64,000 bases of DNA from Clostridiales bacterium (GCA_022774865.1 JALFLH010000021.1:1-64000), one strand, 5' to 3'. Positions 17,161 to 27,374 are shown, counted from the stretch's first letter. The notes: generated by a model from the letters alone, not told the origin. Made by a program: numbers and translations.

Positions 17161-18660
17161 TTATTCCGGCCGGAGAATATGGCGGATGCCCTGACGGCAA
17201 TGGGGAAAGACCGCAAGCTGCGCCAGCAGGAACATGGCAACCGAGCAGGCCGTCACGCATACAGCCGTCAGAACCAGACTGGGATAGGAGTCCATGGCAA
17301 GTCCGCCGAACAGGAACGGGAACACCACCGTAGTGCTCAGCAGCACCAGCAGATTGACAAGATAGATTGCATATGTTTTCCACGGCTTTCGATACAGGCA
17401 TTTGGTGTTGGCGTAAATGATGATATCGTTGGTGCGGTACAGCAGCGCGGCCACCGTTCCCAGCAGAACGCCGTAGATTCCCCAGAGTGCCACGCCCACC
17501 AGCGACACGCTCAGATTAATCGCGGCTTCCGCAATCGCCCGGGGGGCGGTCTGCTTGAAATGGCCGGAATACTCGATGGTCTGTACCATGGGCACCCGGG
17601 ACTGGCTCAGCAGGGCGATGGCTACAAAGAGAACCGCCAGCTTCTGATCCACATAATTGGCGTCTGTCACACCCCGCGTGTACAGCCTCATGAACGGGAG
17701 ATAGAGATACAGCGCCACCGCATAGAAGGCATAGGCCAGTGCGCTGTAGACCGACTCAGTCAGATCGATCATTCTCTTGTACCGCTCCAGATTGATCTGC
17801 CGGGTCTGTCCCAGCAGGAAGCTGACGCTGTTGTACACAATGGTCAGCACCTGATCCAGATGGGACACGATCATTTTATACATGGCATAGACGCTCACCG
17901 TTTTCAGGCCGCACAATACGGTCAGGATAATCACATCCGTATTGTTGAAAATCAGCGTGACCACCTGATGCACCAGCGCATAGTTTTTCTGCGCCACCGC
18001 GGCATAGTTCGGTTTGGCGCTCAAATTGATCTGGGGATACTTTTTCCGGATATACCACACAATGCAGCCCACCTGGGCGCACTGGATCACGCAGATCGCG
18101 GCCAGAATCAGAACCACATTGACGCCAAGGAATATCAGCACCACCTTTGTCAGGCTGATGAGAATATTGAACGCCATGACAATGTTGGTGGCAAGATAAT
18201 GCCTGCCCTCCGCACGGAGCAGAACCACATATTTCGACTGGAAATAAAATGCGGCCACATTGCCCAGCCCGCTGAACAGAACGGCAAAGAAAACCACAAA
18301 GTAGGGCAGGTCGCTATTGGCTATCACCGGATAGGCAATAGCCAGACACAGCAGTCCAAAGAAATAGAGCCGGCTGGTTTTCTTATAATAGTCGCTGGTC
18401 GCGGCCAGAATGCTGTTGATATCGTCCCAGTTTTCCTCACTCACCGGCCGGTACAGCGCCTGCAGCGATGCCGCGCCCACGCCGGCCTCAAACAGGTTCA
18501 GATATACCAGAAACTGATCCAGCGAGCTGATCAGGCCGTTCACCTGCGAGCCGTAGCCCACCACCCACATTCTCGGAATGATGAATCCGAAACCGATGGC
18601 AATGAGCTGGCTCAGCGCGGCGTATAGAAAATTGCGGATGGTTTTCTGCTTGTTATTCAT
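17161..18660 (-). CDS. Polysaccharide flippase (Wzx-like, MATE/MOP superfamily)
   Basis: The 499-residue protein has about 12-14 hydrophobic segments and the layout of polysaccharide exporters that flip undecaprenyl-linked repeat units across the membrane. The N-terminus (NFLYAALSQLIAIGFGFIIP, GYGSQVNGLISSLDQFLVYL) is typical of this family in Gram-positive capsule loci. The start is ATG 18660 after GGAAGG; the open frame continues upstream to 18789 into the preceding gene. It is the last gene of the 17-gene polysaccharide operon. Confidence 0.9.
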   Translation of the reverse strand: MNNKQKTIRNFLYAALSQLIAIGFGFIIPRMWVVGYGSQVNGLISSLDQFLVYLNLFEAGVGAASLQALYRPVSEENWDDINSILAATSDYYKKTSRLYFFGLLCLAIAYPVIANSDLPYFVVFFAVLFSGLGNVAAFYFQSKYVVLLRAEGRHYLATNIVMAFNILISLTKVVLIFLGVNVVLILAAICVIQCAQVGCIVWYIRKKYPQINLSAKPNYAAVAQKNYALVHQVVTLIFNNTDVIILTVLCGLKTVSVYAMYKMIVSHLDQVLTIVYNSVSFLLGQTRQINLERYKRMIDLTESVYSALAYAFYAVALYLYLPFMRLYTRGVTDANYVDQKLAVLFVAIALLSQSRVPMVQTIEYSGHFKQTAPRAIAEAAINLSVSLVGVALWGIYGVLLGTVAALLYRTNDIIIYANTKCLYRKPWKTYAIYLVNLLVLLSTTVVFPFLFGGLAMDSYPSLVLTAVCVTACSVAMFLLAQLAVFPHCRQGIRHILRPE

Positions 18661-18686
18661 AGTGTTCCCTTCCGGAATGTGTGTCA

Positions 18687-19676
18687 TCAGGTTCTTCCGA
18701 GAAGCTGCAGCAGACGGATGCAGCTCCGATAGGCAATGGGAAAGCGCTCGATCAGCAGCAGCTTCACCCGGTCTGAGAATCCCAGACATTTCCAGTCCTG
18801 CTTCAGCTCCGTCACCGATTCCCCCAGCCTTCCCCGCTGCTCATGGAAACACGCCCCGCCCGCCAGCGCGGCCGCGGCCGCCGCCGCATGAAGATATGCG
18901 GCATAATGCCGCGCGGCCAGTTCCCGGGTGCTCCGGCTCATATCCCGGGTGAGCCGGAACAGAAGCTGCGCAGACGCGAGCTGCCCCATGCAGCGGGACA
19001 GGTCGTGCCGCCCGGTTTGCAGCATGGCGCTTCCCTCCTGCCGGGCGTAAACATAGCCCGGATAGCTGTCCAGCACCACGGTTGAAACGTGTTGGAACAG
19101 GCACAGCATAAAGTAAGTATCCTCTCCGAAGCGCTGCGCCGGAAAGGGAATCTGCCTGACAAGCTCCGTGCGGATCAACTTACCCCAGACGGTGAATCCA
19201 TACTGTTCCTCCCGGATCAGCGCGTCCCTGAACAGCGTCTCCCTGTCCCGGATCACACGGCTGTGCAGCACGCAGCGGTAGTCGCTGCGCGCCTGCCCGG
19301 TTTCCTCGAAGGCGTTGCAACAGACCATATCCGCCTCATGAGCCGTCAGATCGGCGGCCAGCCTGTCCAGATAATCCGGCGCGATCCGGTCATCCGCGTC
19401 CACAAAGGCGATGCAGCCGCCTTTTGCCAACGCCACGCCCCGGTTTCTGGCCGCGCTGACACCCTGATTGGACTGGTGGATGACGTGAATCCGGGAATCC
19501 AGCTTTGCGTACGCGTCGCAGACAGCGCCGGAGCCGTCGGTCGAACCATCGTCCACCGCCAGCAGCTCCCAGGCGGGATAGGTCTGCGCCAGCACCGAAT
19601 CCAGACAGGCCGGCAGATAGGCCAGAACCTGATACACGGGCACAATGATGCTGATGAGCATCCGGTTTTCGTCCAT
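18687..19676 (-). CDS. Glycosyltransferase family 2
   Basis: The 329-residue protein is a GT-A fold inverting glycosyltransferase. The nucleotide-sugar site is in SIIVPVYQVLAYLPACLDSV and AVDDGSTDGSG; the metal-binding motif is FVDADDRIAPDYLD. A C-terminal helical region of about 120 residues is variable. The start ATG 19676 follows AAAGGA. It is one of three adjacent GT2 genes that share the N-terminal half but differ in the acceptor half, suggesting successive sugar additions. Confidence 0.9.
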   Translation of the reverse strand: MDENRMLISIIVPVYQVLAYLPACLDSVLAQTYPAWELLAVDDGSTDGSGAVCDAYAKLDSRIHVIHQSNQGVSAARNRGVALAKGGCIAFVDADDRIAPDYLDRLAADLTAHEADMVCCNAFEETGQARSDYRCVLHSRVIRDRETLFRDALIREEQYGFTVWGKLIRTELVRQIPFPAQRFGEDTYFMLCLFQHVSTVVLDSYPGYVYARQEGSAMLQTGRHDLSRCMGQLASAQLLFRLTRDMSRSTRELAARHYAAYLHAAAAAAALAGGACFHEQRGRLGESVTELKQDWKCLGFSDRVKLLLIERFPIAYRSCIRLLQLLGRT

Positions 19677-19701
19677 AGCTGTCCTTTCTGCGTATCCTTC
19701 C

Positions 19702-20739
19702 TTACGCGCGGTGTACCAGAGCTGCCGCGCCGCGCACATCGCCCCGCAGCCAGCGCAGGGCAAACAATCTTGCCCGGATGTGCATCAGCACGCCATTGTG
19801 GGTTTTGATTGTGTACATGGTCAGCGGCGCCGGTGAAATCAGCGCCCTCAGAATCTGCCGCATGGTGCCGTGCCGGGAAAACTCCTCCATGGCGCAGTAG
19901 ACATCCTCCATGGAGGGATCGGTACTGATTCCAATGGTGAGCAGCAGGCAATAGCACAATACCGGAAGCACATTCTTCAGCTCTCTGCCACACGGCTGCG
20001 CCAGCGCATAATCATAGAGCCGTTCAGCCAGATTCATCAGCCGGTAAGCGCACCGGGGCTTTGGCGCGTTCATAATGGAGCCATCCCGCTGGTAGTAGCA
20101 GGAATAGACCTGGCTCAGCGTGGCAACACGGTGGGTGTGGAGAATATACATGGCGTTGAACAGCAGATCCTCCGCCAGAATTTCCCGGTTCGGCTGGAAG
20201 CGAAGCCCATTTTGCTCCACCACCCGGCGTGCATACAGCTTGTTCCATGCCTCGAACCCGAACCGGTTCGGAATCCAATACCGGTAAAAATAGTCCTTCA
20301 GCCCGATGGCATCCAGATTCAGCGTTTCGTCGCTGATCCTGAAAAACGGGCCGTAAGCGCGGGAGTCATCCACCTTCTCATAATTCCAGACCGTCAGTTC
20401 GGCGCCGGTTTCCTCGGCGGTGCGAACCGCGTCCGCAACCAACTCCGGCGCGATATAATCGTCGGAATCCACAAACAGCAGATATTTTCCTCTTGCAATA
20501 TCCATCCCCGCGTTCCGGGCAGAGGATAGTCCCCCGTTCTGCTTGTGAACCTGCCGGATGCGCCCGTCCCTGCGGGCGTAGTCCGCCATGATCTCCGCGC
20601 AGCGGTCCGTGGAGCCATCGTCCACCAGTATCAGCTCAAAGTCCCCCCGGGTCTGCGCCAGAATGCTGTCCAGACAACGGGGGAGATAGGCTTCCACCTG
20701 ATAGATTGGTACGATTACACTGAGCATTGGATTGTCCAT
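19702..20739 (-). CDS. Glycosyltransferase family 2
   Basis: The 345-residue GT-A glycosyltransferase has MLSVIVPIYQVEAYLPRCLD, LVDDGSTDRCAEI and the metal motif FVDSDDYIAPEL. The start ATG 20739 follows AAAGGAA. It is the second of the GT2 trio. Donor and acceptor sugars cannot be told from sequence. It probably adds one residue to the lipid-linked repeat on the cytosolic face. Confidence 0.9.
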   Translation of the reverse strand: MDNPMLSVIVPIYQVEAYLPRCLDSILAQTRGDFELILVDDGSTDRCAEIMADYARRDGRIRQVHKQNGGLSSARNAGMDIARGKYLLFVDSDDYIAPELVADAVRTAEETGAELTVWNYEKVDDSRAYGPFFRISDETLNLDAIGLKDYFYRYWIPNRFGFEAWNKLYARRVVEQNGLRFQPNREILAEDLLFNAMYILHTHRVATLSQVYSCYYQRDGSIMNAPKPRCAYRLMNLAERLYDYALAQPCGRELKNVLPVLCYCLLLTIGISTDPSMEDVYCAMEEFSRHGTMRQILRALISPAPLTMYTIKTHNGVLMHIRARLFALRWLRGDVRGAAALVHRA

Positions 20740-20755
20740 GTGTGTTCCTTTCCAT

Positions 20756-21715
20756 TCACGCTCTGCGCAGGGCGCCGCGAATCCATGTGTAAATCCGTGC
20801 GCCGTTGTAATCCCCAAACAGCCTCACCAGCATCCGTCCCAGTTTCAGCGGTTTCTGGGAAACGGAATTCCAAATGTCACGGTTCTGGTTCAGAAATAGC
20901 AAAGCCTCTGCCGCGTCCTCCTTTGGAAGCGCCGCCACAAGCAACGCGTTGTCCGCATAGAGATTGGCAAGCGCGGCCACAGGATAACGCCGGAAATAAT
21001 CTGCCTTGCAAGTGAGATTGTCCATCAATTTCTTTTCCGAAAGATTGGATGTGGCGCTGCCGGCGCGCTGCCGGTAGCAGTAACACTGCGCCGCCGTGCC
21101 CCGGACGCTGCCCGCCGCCGTCAGAACGCGCATCACCAGATCGAAATCCTCGGATACCTTCATATCCTCCCGGAATGTAATCCGGTTTTTCTCCAGCAGC
21201 GTCCGGCGAATGGCATAGCTCCATACCGCTGTCGGCGGGATTGCCTGGCGGTCAAACAACGCCCGCAGGTATGTCCGACCGCTCTCTCCCGCCGGGATGA
21301 CCGGATACACCGTCCCGGGCAGCCGGGTTCCCTTCCCGGTCAGAGCGAGGTATCCAAAAACCATCACATCCGGGTTGGATTCCGCCATCCGGTTCAGCAC
21401 GGCCAGCAGATCCTGATCCCACAGATCATCCCCGTCCAGATACAAAATGTATTCCCCGGTTGCCATTTCCGTTCCCAGATTCCGAGCCGAGCTGACGCCG
21501 CGATTTTCTGTGTGCAGCACACGAATATTGCCGAATCGCGCGGCATAATCATCGCAAATGGTGCCGGAGCCGTCGGTTGCTCCGTCATCCACCAGAATGA
21601 CTTCATAATCCGGTGCGTCTTTTTGCGCAAGCACGCTTTCCAGGCACGCGGGCAAGTCAGCCGCAACATTGTATACCGGTATCACAACGGAGTATTTTAA
21701 CATTTTGTCTTTCAT
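20756..21715 (-). CDS. Glycosyltransferase family 2
   Basis: The 319-residue GT-A glycosyltransferase has YSVVIPVYNVAADLPACLES, LVDDGATDGSG and the metal motif YLDGDDLWDQDLL. Its start overlaps the stop of the polymerase gene by ATGA. It is the first of the GT2 trio in transcription order. Confidence 0.9.
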   Translation of the reverse strand: MKDKMLKYSVVIPVYNVAADLPACLESVLAQKDAPDYEVILVDDGATDGSGTICDDYAARFGNIRVLHTENRGVSSARNLGTEMATGEYILYLDGDDLWDQDLLAVLNRMAESNPDVMVFGYLALTGKGTRLPGTVYPVIPAGESGRTYLRALFDRQAIPPTAVWSYAIRRTLLEKNRITFREDMKVSEDFDLVMRVLTAAGSVRGTAAQCYCYRQRAGSATSNLSEKKLMDNLTCKADYFRRYPVAALANLYADNALLVAALPKEDAAEALLFLNQNRDIWNSVSQKPLKLGRMLVRLFGDYNGARIYTWIRGALRRA

Positions 21716-23121
21716 TGTTTCGCTTTCATATCTTCGATTGCCTTTGAATCCATCTCCTTTGGAAACACCGCAGTCTGCGATACCAGATACAGCAGCAGCA
21801 AGAGTGAGGTGGCAGGATACAGGATTTTTTCCACCAGATAATAAGCGCCGTATGCCAACGCTACCACCACGGGGAAAATGGAGTAATCCATCAATCGCTT
21901 CTGATACGCCAGCCTTACGGCTTTCAATCCGGATACCACATTAAAAATCAGGAAACAGACCGCCGCCAGAATTCCAAATTCGTAAGCCATCTGAATCAGT
22001 GTATTGTGGGCGGATTTCTGAATTTCCTTTCCATTGGCATCCGTAAGCACCTTGGATGCGGGATTTCCAAGAAGCCCGACCTCTTTCAGATAGGTCTTCC
22101 AAAGATCCAGACGGCCTGTGGAAAAGGCGTCAAAATCCTGCCCTTCTCCCTGTTTTCTTCTTTCTTCGTTGTAGCTCTGTATCGCTTCCCAAGTATTTTT
22201 ATCGGCAATCTGCTGATTGTTTCCCGGATTAGCCGGGTTTTCCGGTGTTTTCTGCTCCTCTTTGATCCACGTTTTTTCAAACTTGACCACCGCCTTGTTT
22301 GCCCCGTTGATCACAACCGCGGTATTGGGAACCAGGATGGCCAGAGACAGTACCGCAGGCAGCAGATAGCACAATACCTTTTTCCCCATTGTCTCTTTTT
22401 TCGCAATCAGAAATACGACCGCGCCAACGCAGCCGCTGATCAGCAGCACCACCTGAGAAGCCCTGGAAGCGGAATAATACGCGACCGCGGCTGACGCGCC
22501 CAGAATCACGTCCGCCAGAAGCATCCGGGCAGAGAATTTCTCCTGAGAAAAAATATCCGTAATCGCCGCAACGGAAACCGCTGTCATATACATTGCCAAA
22601 CCATTCAAATTCATGAAAAAGCTATAATAGTATGTGCCATTCAGCGGATAGGAACGGATGCTGATCAGGAAAAAAAGCGCGAACGACAAATATATCCCGT
22701 TGATGATTGGCTTAATCAGGTCAGAAAAACTTCTATTGCCCCAAACGAGAAAGAAAACAGGAAAGGCGACCAACCACAAAAGGGTATCCGCCAGCACATT
22801 GGAGTCCACCAAAATGCCGGAAATCAGCATACACACTGTTACGCCGCCCCAGCTTACAAGCAAAACCGGTGAAAAAGAAACAGGTTTCATCCGGTCAGAC
22901 AGACCCGCCAGGATGATCAGCCCCAGAAATAAACAGAATGGTATATACGCATACAGATAGCGTGTCAGCTTCCCCGTCGCGTTCAGAAATTGAATCAAAA
23001 TGATTCCAAAGGTGGCAAAGGAAATCACCGCACGCCAGACGGATTCCGGGATGTGCTTTTTCACGCGATAAAGCGGCTCCAAAATCCACTGGATCAATTT
23101 CGTCTGCAGTTTTGTCAACAT
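21712..23121 (-). CDS. O-antigen ligase/polymerase family membrane protein (Wzy-like)
   Basis: The 469-residue protein has about 10-12 hydrophobic segments, a large extracytoplasmic loop between roughly residues 260 and 370, and the His-containing stretch SAHNTLIQMAYEFGILA typical of the Wzy/WaaL family. In a locus with one flippase it is the best candidate for the polymerase joining repeat units outside the membrane. It overlaps the upstream GT4 gene by 7 bp and the downstream GT2 gene by 4 bp. Confidence 0.85.
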   Translation of the reverse strand: MLTKLQTKLIQWILEPLYRVKKHIPESVWRAVISFATFGIILIQFLNATGKLTRYLYAYIPFCLFLGLIILAGLSDRMKPVSFSPVLLVSWGGVTVCMLISGILVDSNVLADTLLWLVAFPVFFLVWGNRSFSDLIKPIINGIYLSFALFFLISIRSYPLNGTYYYSFFMNLNGLAMYMTAVSVAAITDIFSQEKFSARMLLADVILGASAAVAYYSASRASQVVLLISGCVGAVVFLIAKKETMGKKVLCYLLPAVLSLAILVPNTAVVINGANKAVVKFEKTWIKEEQKTPENPANPGNNQQIADKNTWEAIQSYNEERRKQGEGQDFDAFSTGRLDLWKTYLKEVGLLGNPASKVLTDANGKEIQKSAHNTLIQMAYEFGILAAVCFLIFNVVSGLKAVRLAYQKRLMDYSIFPVVVALAYGAYYLVEKILYPATSLLLLLYLVSQTAVFPKEMDSKAIEDMKAKQ

Positions 23122-24257
23122 GATAAAGCCCTCCCAAAAAGGTCAATGTAGTTTCTCGCGTTTTCCCGCCAGGTCAGCTTCAGGGCGGTCTGTTTCCCCC
23201 GTTCGACTATTTGCGCGGCCTTTTCGGGGTTCTGAATGCAGTCCGCGATAACTGCGGCAATGGCGTCCGGGTCGTCTGCCGGAACAAGGAAGCCGTTAAC
23301 GCCATGCTCAATCACGTCGGCAATTCCCTCGCCCTCGGTCCCGATCGTCACACAGCCGGCAGCCATGGCCTCCAGATAGACAATGCCAAACCCCTCCGGT
23401 TTGCTGGCCATGACGAAAAAGCGGGAACGGCACAGCAGCGCAAAGACCTGCTCATTCGGCAACTGTCCGGGAAAGCAGACTGCGTCCTTCACGCCCAGTG
23501 GCACGCACAGGCGCTCCAGTTCCTCCCGCAGCGGGCCCTGCCCCACCACGGTCAGGGTCATATCCGGGTAATTCTTTCGCAGCAGCGCCAATGCCCGAAT
23601 GGTCTCGTCCACCCGCTTGCTGGGGATCAGATGTCCCACCTGAATCATGGAGTAGGCATTCCGCTCGTTTCCCGCCGGAATCGGACGGGGAACAAAGCCA
23701 TTGTAAATGGAATACAGCCTGGTTTTTGTGCCGCAGACAGCCAGCCGCTGTTTCAGGCAGCGACTGACGGCAACAACCGCGTCGGCCTGATCACACCACC
23801 GTTTCAGCAGTGCCTGTTGTCCCTTTTCCAGCGGCAGGACGGTATCGCTGCCGTGCGTCGTCACCACCAGTGGACAGTGGAACTTCTTTTTCAGCCAGGC
23901 GCCGATCTCACTGTCGAAGCCCAGAGTGTGGGCATGGATCACGTCAGGCCGGAAATCATCAAAAATCCGATTCCAATGAACCCGGATCGCGGCAACGGCG
24001 CTGGAAGTATTGAAATGCTTTTCACCGAAGCGGGACAGCGTCACATAACGCAGGTCAACCAGTTCCACGCCGTCCATCTCCCGTTCCGAGAGCAGAGGAA
24101 GCACACGTCCGCGGCCAGGGCCATTCTTGCCGATCCCATTTGGGATAATCACCCGAACCCGGTGACCCAGCGCGGCGTATTCTTTGGCCTGATTGTGGAC
24201 AAATGAAGCCGTCAGATCCTGATATAAGCCGTAGTGGCAGACAACCAGGATCTTCAT
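23115..24257 (-). CDS. Glycosyltransferase family 4
   Basis: The 380-residue GT-B retaining glycosyltransferase begins MKILVVCHYGLYQDLT. The C-terminal Rossmann half holds the EX7E signature in SKPEGFGIVYLEAMAAGC with nearby GHLIPSKRVDETIRAL. The N-terminal half binds the acceptor (VIHAHTLGFDSEIGAWL). It overlaps the oxidoreductase stop by ATGA. The sugar specificity is unknown. Confidence 0.92.
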   Translation of the reverse strand: MKILVVCHYGLYQDLTASFVHNQAKEYAALGHRVRVIIPNGIGKNGPGRGRVLPLLSEREMDGVELVDLRYVTLSRFGEKHFNTSSAVAAIRVHWNRIFDDFRPDVIHAHTLGFDSEIGAWLKKKFHCPLVVTTHGSDTVLPLEKGQQALLKRWCDQADAVVAVSRCLKQRLAVCGTKTRLYSIYNGFVPRPIPAGNERNAYSMIQVGHLIPSKRVDETIRALALLRKNYPDMTLTVVGQGPLREELERLCVPLGVKDAVCFPGQLPNEQVFALLCRSRFFVMASKPEGFGIVYLEAMAAGCVTIGTEGEGIADVIEHGVNGFLVPADDPDAIAAVIADCIQNPEKAAQIVERGKQTALKLTWRENARNYIDLFGRALSC

Positions 24258-25333
24258 TTATCAAATCTCCCGGTGAAGTCGGTGGATGCCACGCCCTTCA
24301 GGGGCAGCTTCACGGGTTTCCCCGTGGCGGCGGACTGGTAGATGGCCAGAATCATTTCCAGAGCGTTCCGTCCCGCTACCGCGTCCACATAGGGCCTGCG
24401 GTTATGCTCGATGGCATCCATCATATCGGCAAACAGACTGGTGTGGCCGTTGCCGTAGACATTGGAGGTGGCCTCCTGGAGGCCCTTGTTTTTCTGATCC
24501 GACGCGTCCTCGTCGGCAAAATTCCAGACGTCAATATTGTTGGTGGAGGTGCCGCCGATTTTGACGGTGCCGGTTTCGCCGAACAGGTACAGCGTCTCTT
24601 CCAGATTCTTGGGATAGACGTTGGTAGTGCCCTCAATGGTGCCTACCGCGCCGTTTTTGAACTTGACCACGGCCATGCCGATATCCTCACATTCCAGATA
24701 ATCGTGGAACTGCTGCCTGGTTACGCCGTAGACCTCTTCGACCTCGTCGCCCATCATCCAGCGCAGCAGGTCAATGCCGTGGATACACTGGTTCATCAGG
24801 CAGCCGCCGTCCTGCGCCCAGGTGCCCCGCCAGGGCGCCTGGGTATAGTAGTCCCGGTTCCGGTTCCAGCGGACATGGACGGAGCCATGGGAAATCTTTC
24901 CGAAGCGCCCCGCCTCAAGCGCCCGGCGGGTTTCCTGCACCGCAATGTTGAAACGGTTCTGATGGCAGGCGGAAACCTTCACGCCCTTTTCTTCACTGCG
25001 GCGGATGATCTCCTCCGCGTCGTCCATGGACATAGCCATGGGCTTCTCAATGATAACGTTGATGCCATGATCGATGCAGTACAGCGCGATTTCGGCGTGA
25101 AGGCCGGACTCGGTGGCAATACTGACAAGGGTAATATCATTTTCCGCCAGCATCTGCTTGTAGTCGGTGTAACGTCTGATGGAAGCGTCCTTTTCCAGGC
25201 CGTGCTTGGCGAGCAGCGTCTCCATGGCCTCGGGCTTTACGTCGCAGACGGCGACAATGTCCAGATCGTTGTTAATGGCGGCTTTGATGTGATTCGTGGC
25301 AATTCTGCCACAGCCGATCAGCGCGTAATTCAT
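24254..25333 (-). CDS. Gfo/Idh/MocA oxidoreductase, WbpB/WlbA-like
   Basis: The 359-residue protein has the NAD-binding N-terminus YALIGCGRIATNHIKAA, the catalytic EKP motif (VIIEKPMAMS) and the substrate segment ACHQNRFN with RGTWAQDGGCLMNQCIHGID. This resembles WbpB/WlbA, which oxidises C3 of UDP-GlcNAc uronic acid. With the dehydrogenase at 28247, aminotransferase at 30146 and acetyltransferase at 29568 it would complete the route to UDP-2,3-diacetamido-glucuronate, though it sits 3 kb from those genes. Another sugar oxidation cannot be excluded. The 3' end overlaps the next GT4 gene by 4 bp. Confidence 0.88.
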   Translation of the reverse strand: MNYALIGCGRIATNHIKAAINNDLDIVAVCDVKPEAMETLLAKHGLEKDASIRRYTDYKQMLAENDITLVSIATESGLHAEIALYCIDHGINVIIEKPMAMSMDDAEEIIRRSEEKGVKVSACHQNRFNIAVQETRRALEAGRFGKISHGSVHVRWNRNRDYYTQAPWRGTWAQDGGCLMNQCIHGIDLLRWMMGDEVEEVYGVTRQQFHDYLECEDIGMAVVKFKNGAVGTIEGTTNVYPKNLEETLYLFGETGTVKIGGTSTNNIDVWNFADEDASDQKNKGLQEATSNVYGNGHTSLFADMMDAIEHNRRPYVDAVAGRNALEMILAIYQSAATGKPVKLPLKGVASTDFTGRFDK

Positions 25334-26436
25334 TGCCGGTTCTCCTCGCTTTCCTTGTAGACACTGGTATATTGCTCCGCAATTCGATTCCAGTTAAATT
25401 TGCAGGCGAATCTCAAACAGTTTCGCGAAATAGCCTCATAGTTTTTCAGTATGCTGGAGATGGCCAGTGCTTGTTCCTCCGGGTCTCTATCGGAAACGGC
25501 ATAGCCCACCGTTCCCTCCGGGAACTGTCCATCAAACCCCTGCCCTCTTGTATAAATCACCGGAACACCCTGGCTCATCGCTTCCGCATAAACCAATCCA
25601 AAGGTTTCTGTATGGGATGGCATTACAAAAATATCTGACTCACGCAGATAATCTATGATAATCTCCTGGGGGCATCGCGGAAAATAGCGGATAAAATCGT
25701 GCGATGCCATCATGCCGCGGTATTTTTCCTCAAGGATATCGCCCACCACCGTCAGGCTTACATCCAGGCCTTTCCGGCGCAGCAGTTCCGCCGCCCGGAT
25801 GCTTTGCTCCAGATTTTTATTCGTTGAAACCTCCCCAACGTAGATTAATCGTACCGCGCCTGGTTTCAGGTGCTTTGGCTGTGGCACAGCAGCAAAGAAG
25901 AGATTCGATATTCCATTGGGGATGATGATACTGCGTTTTCTGATCTGTTGCACATATTTGCGTGGAACATATTTTTCAAGCACCGCTCTCTGATAGGACG
26001 GAGCAAGAAAGATAATCCGTTCCGCATGCCGCATGATTTCCACGCCCACGTGCCGGAGATGAACCATGTATTTGAAAAATACGTTCAAATCCGTATTGCG
26101 AATGGCAACGATATATGGGATTCCCTTTGTGCGGTTCAAACGGTATGCAGCGTATCCGCCTGAAAACAGCGTATGCGCGTGAACCATTTCAATCTGTCCC
26201 ATATCGATGTATTTCTCCATGGTTCGGAGCATTTTTCTCTGTTTTTTGAAAAACAGCATCCGGTCCAGTTGTGTAAAGCAGGGAACAGCGAAGAAATCCG
26301 TCTCCACCTGAGGGGGCTGTCCTTGCTTTAAGGGAACAAACACATGATTTTCCACGCCACGGGCACTTAATGCGGAGAAAAGAAGTTCATATAGCTTGCT
26401 GTCATAATAACCATTTGCAATCTGTAATACCTGCAC
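25330..26436 (-). CDS. Glycosyltransferase family 4
   Basis: The 368-residue GT-B glycosyltransferase starts VQVLQIANGYYDSKLYELLF at a GTG (26436), five bases after GGGGGTG. An in-frame ATG at 26454 overlaps the upstream stop and has no ribosome binding site. The C-terminal half has the YVGEVSTNKNLEQSIRAA donor loop and the EX7E motif in PSHTETFGLVYAEAM. It lies between the FemAB-like gene and the oxidoreductase. Confidence 0.9.
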   Translation of the reverse strand: MQVLQIANGYYDSKLYELLFSALSARGVENHVFVPLKQGQPPQVETDFFAVPCFTQLDRMLFFKKQRKMLRTMEKYIDMGQIEMVHAHTLFSGGYAAYRLNRTKGIPYIVAIRNTDLNVFFKYMVHLRHVGVEIMRHAERIIFLAPSYQRAVLEKYVPRKYVQQIRKRSIIIPNGISNLFFAAVPQPKHLKPGAVRLIYVGEVSTNKNLEQSIRAAELLRRKGLDVSLTVVGDILEEKYRGMMASHDFIRYFPRCPQEIIIDYLRESDIFVMPSHTETFGLVYAEAMSQGVPVIYTRGQGFDGQFPEGTVGYAVSDRDPEEQALAISSILKNYEAISRNCLRFACKFNWNRIAEQYTSVYKESEENRQ

Positions 26437-26453
26437 AAAGTCACCCCCCAGCA

Positions 26454-27374
26454 TCAGAGTTTATAACCCAAGATTCTCTTTATACGGGGCTTCCATACTT
26501 CCATGATTTCCTCCAGCAGCGTCAATTTCCGCACCTCATAATAAGGGGTGCAGACGCCGCCGAATTGGCGGAAAAAGGTCTCAATTCCCTCAATCATGGA
26601 GCCTTCAAAGTCAAAAATCTTTGAATGCGCCGAGGCAAACTGAATCCCCTCCCAGAGAATCAGGCTCTGGGCACCGCTGCTGCGGAACGCCGGGTCGGAA
26701 GCGCCGAGCAGATAATAGCAAACCTGCTCGTCATAGACGAAATAGGCGCAGGAATGAACGTTGCCCTCCGCGTCCCGGGCTTCCAGATACTGTCCATGGC
26801 GCTCTTTTTCACAGGCCGCTACGATCCGAAAAACCACTTCTCTGGACATGGGGTTTTTCCGGTTCTGCGCTTCAAAGGTCTTGTTCAGCATCCGCCACAG
26901 GACATCCATATCCAGCTTATGGTTGAGCGTCAGTTTTTTCTGGGCGGATTTGATATGCCGCTTGCAGTTTTTGGCGAAAGCGGCATAAAGCCTGTCACAG
27001 TCGCTCAAATCCGTCAGCCGGTATGTAAATCTGGGTTCCATGCGGTAGCCCAGCCAACGGAACGGTAAAACATAGTCGTTCAGCGGGCTAAGCGTTTGCC
27101 TGACAGATTGACAGCGCTCAAAACGGCTGAACAATTCATTGATCACATTTTTCCGGGCGGTGTAGTCGTCCCGAATCTCCGGCGCCATCCAGATTCCGAG
27201 GTTTTGGGTCAATGGCGGCATCGTGATTCGATTTCCCGTTTTCACATAGGGCATTCTGGCCATCACCGATCCATTGGCATCGGTAACCAGCGCCTCCTCC
27301 CATTGGCCCGGGGCCACTGCATCCAGCCACCAGGGCTGTTCAAACAGGCTGTTCGCGTAAGGTGTCGTACTCAT
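26454..27374 (-). CDS. FemAB-like / BioF2-like acyltransferase (GNAT fold)
   Basis: The 306-residue soluble protein has the paired GNAT layout of FemAB-type proteins: an N-terminal half with FEQPWWLDAVAPGQWE and MPPLTQNLGIWM, and a C-terminal half with YYLLGASDPAFRSSGAQSLI and FDFEGSMIEGIETFFRQFGG. FemAB enzymes add amino acids from tRNA to the peptidoglycan peptide; relatives in polysaccharide loci are thought to acylate sugars. Here it overlaps the deacetylase gene by 4 bp, pairing an acylating with a deacetylating enzyme. The donor is unknown. Confidence 0.82.
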   Translation of the reverse strand: MSTTPYANSLFEQPWWLDAVAPGQWEEALVTDANGSVMARMPYVKTGNRITMPPLTQNLGIWMAPEIRDDYTARKNVINELFSRFERCQSVRQTLSPLNDYVLPFRWLGYRMEPRFTYRLTDLSDCDRLYAAFAKNCKRHIKSAQKKLTLNHKLDMDVLWRMLNKTFEAQNRKNPMSREVVFRIVAACEKERHGQYLEARDAEGNVHSCAYFVYDEQVCYYLLGASDPAFRSSGAQSLILWEGIQFASAHSKIFDFEGSMIEGIETFFRQFGGVCTPYYEVRKLTLLEEIMEVWKPRIKRILGYKL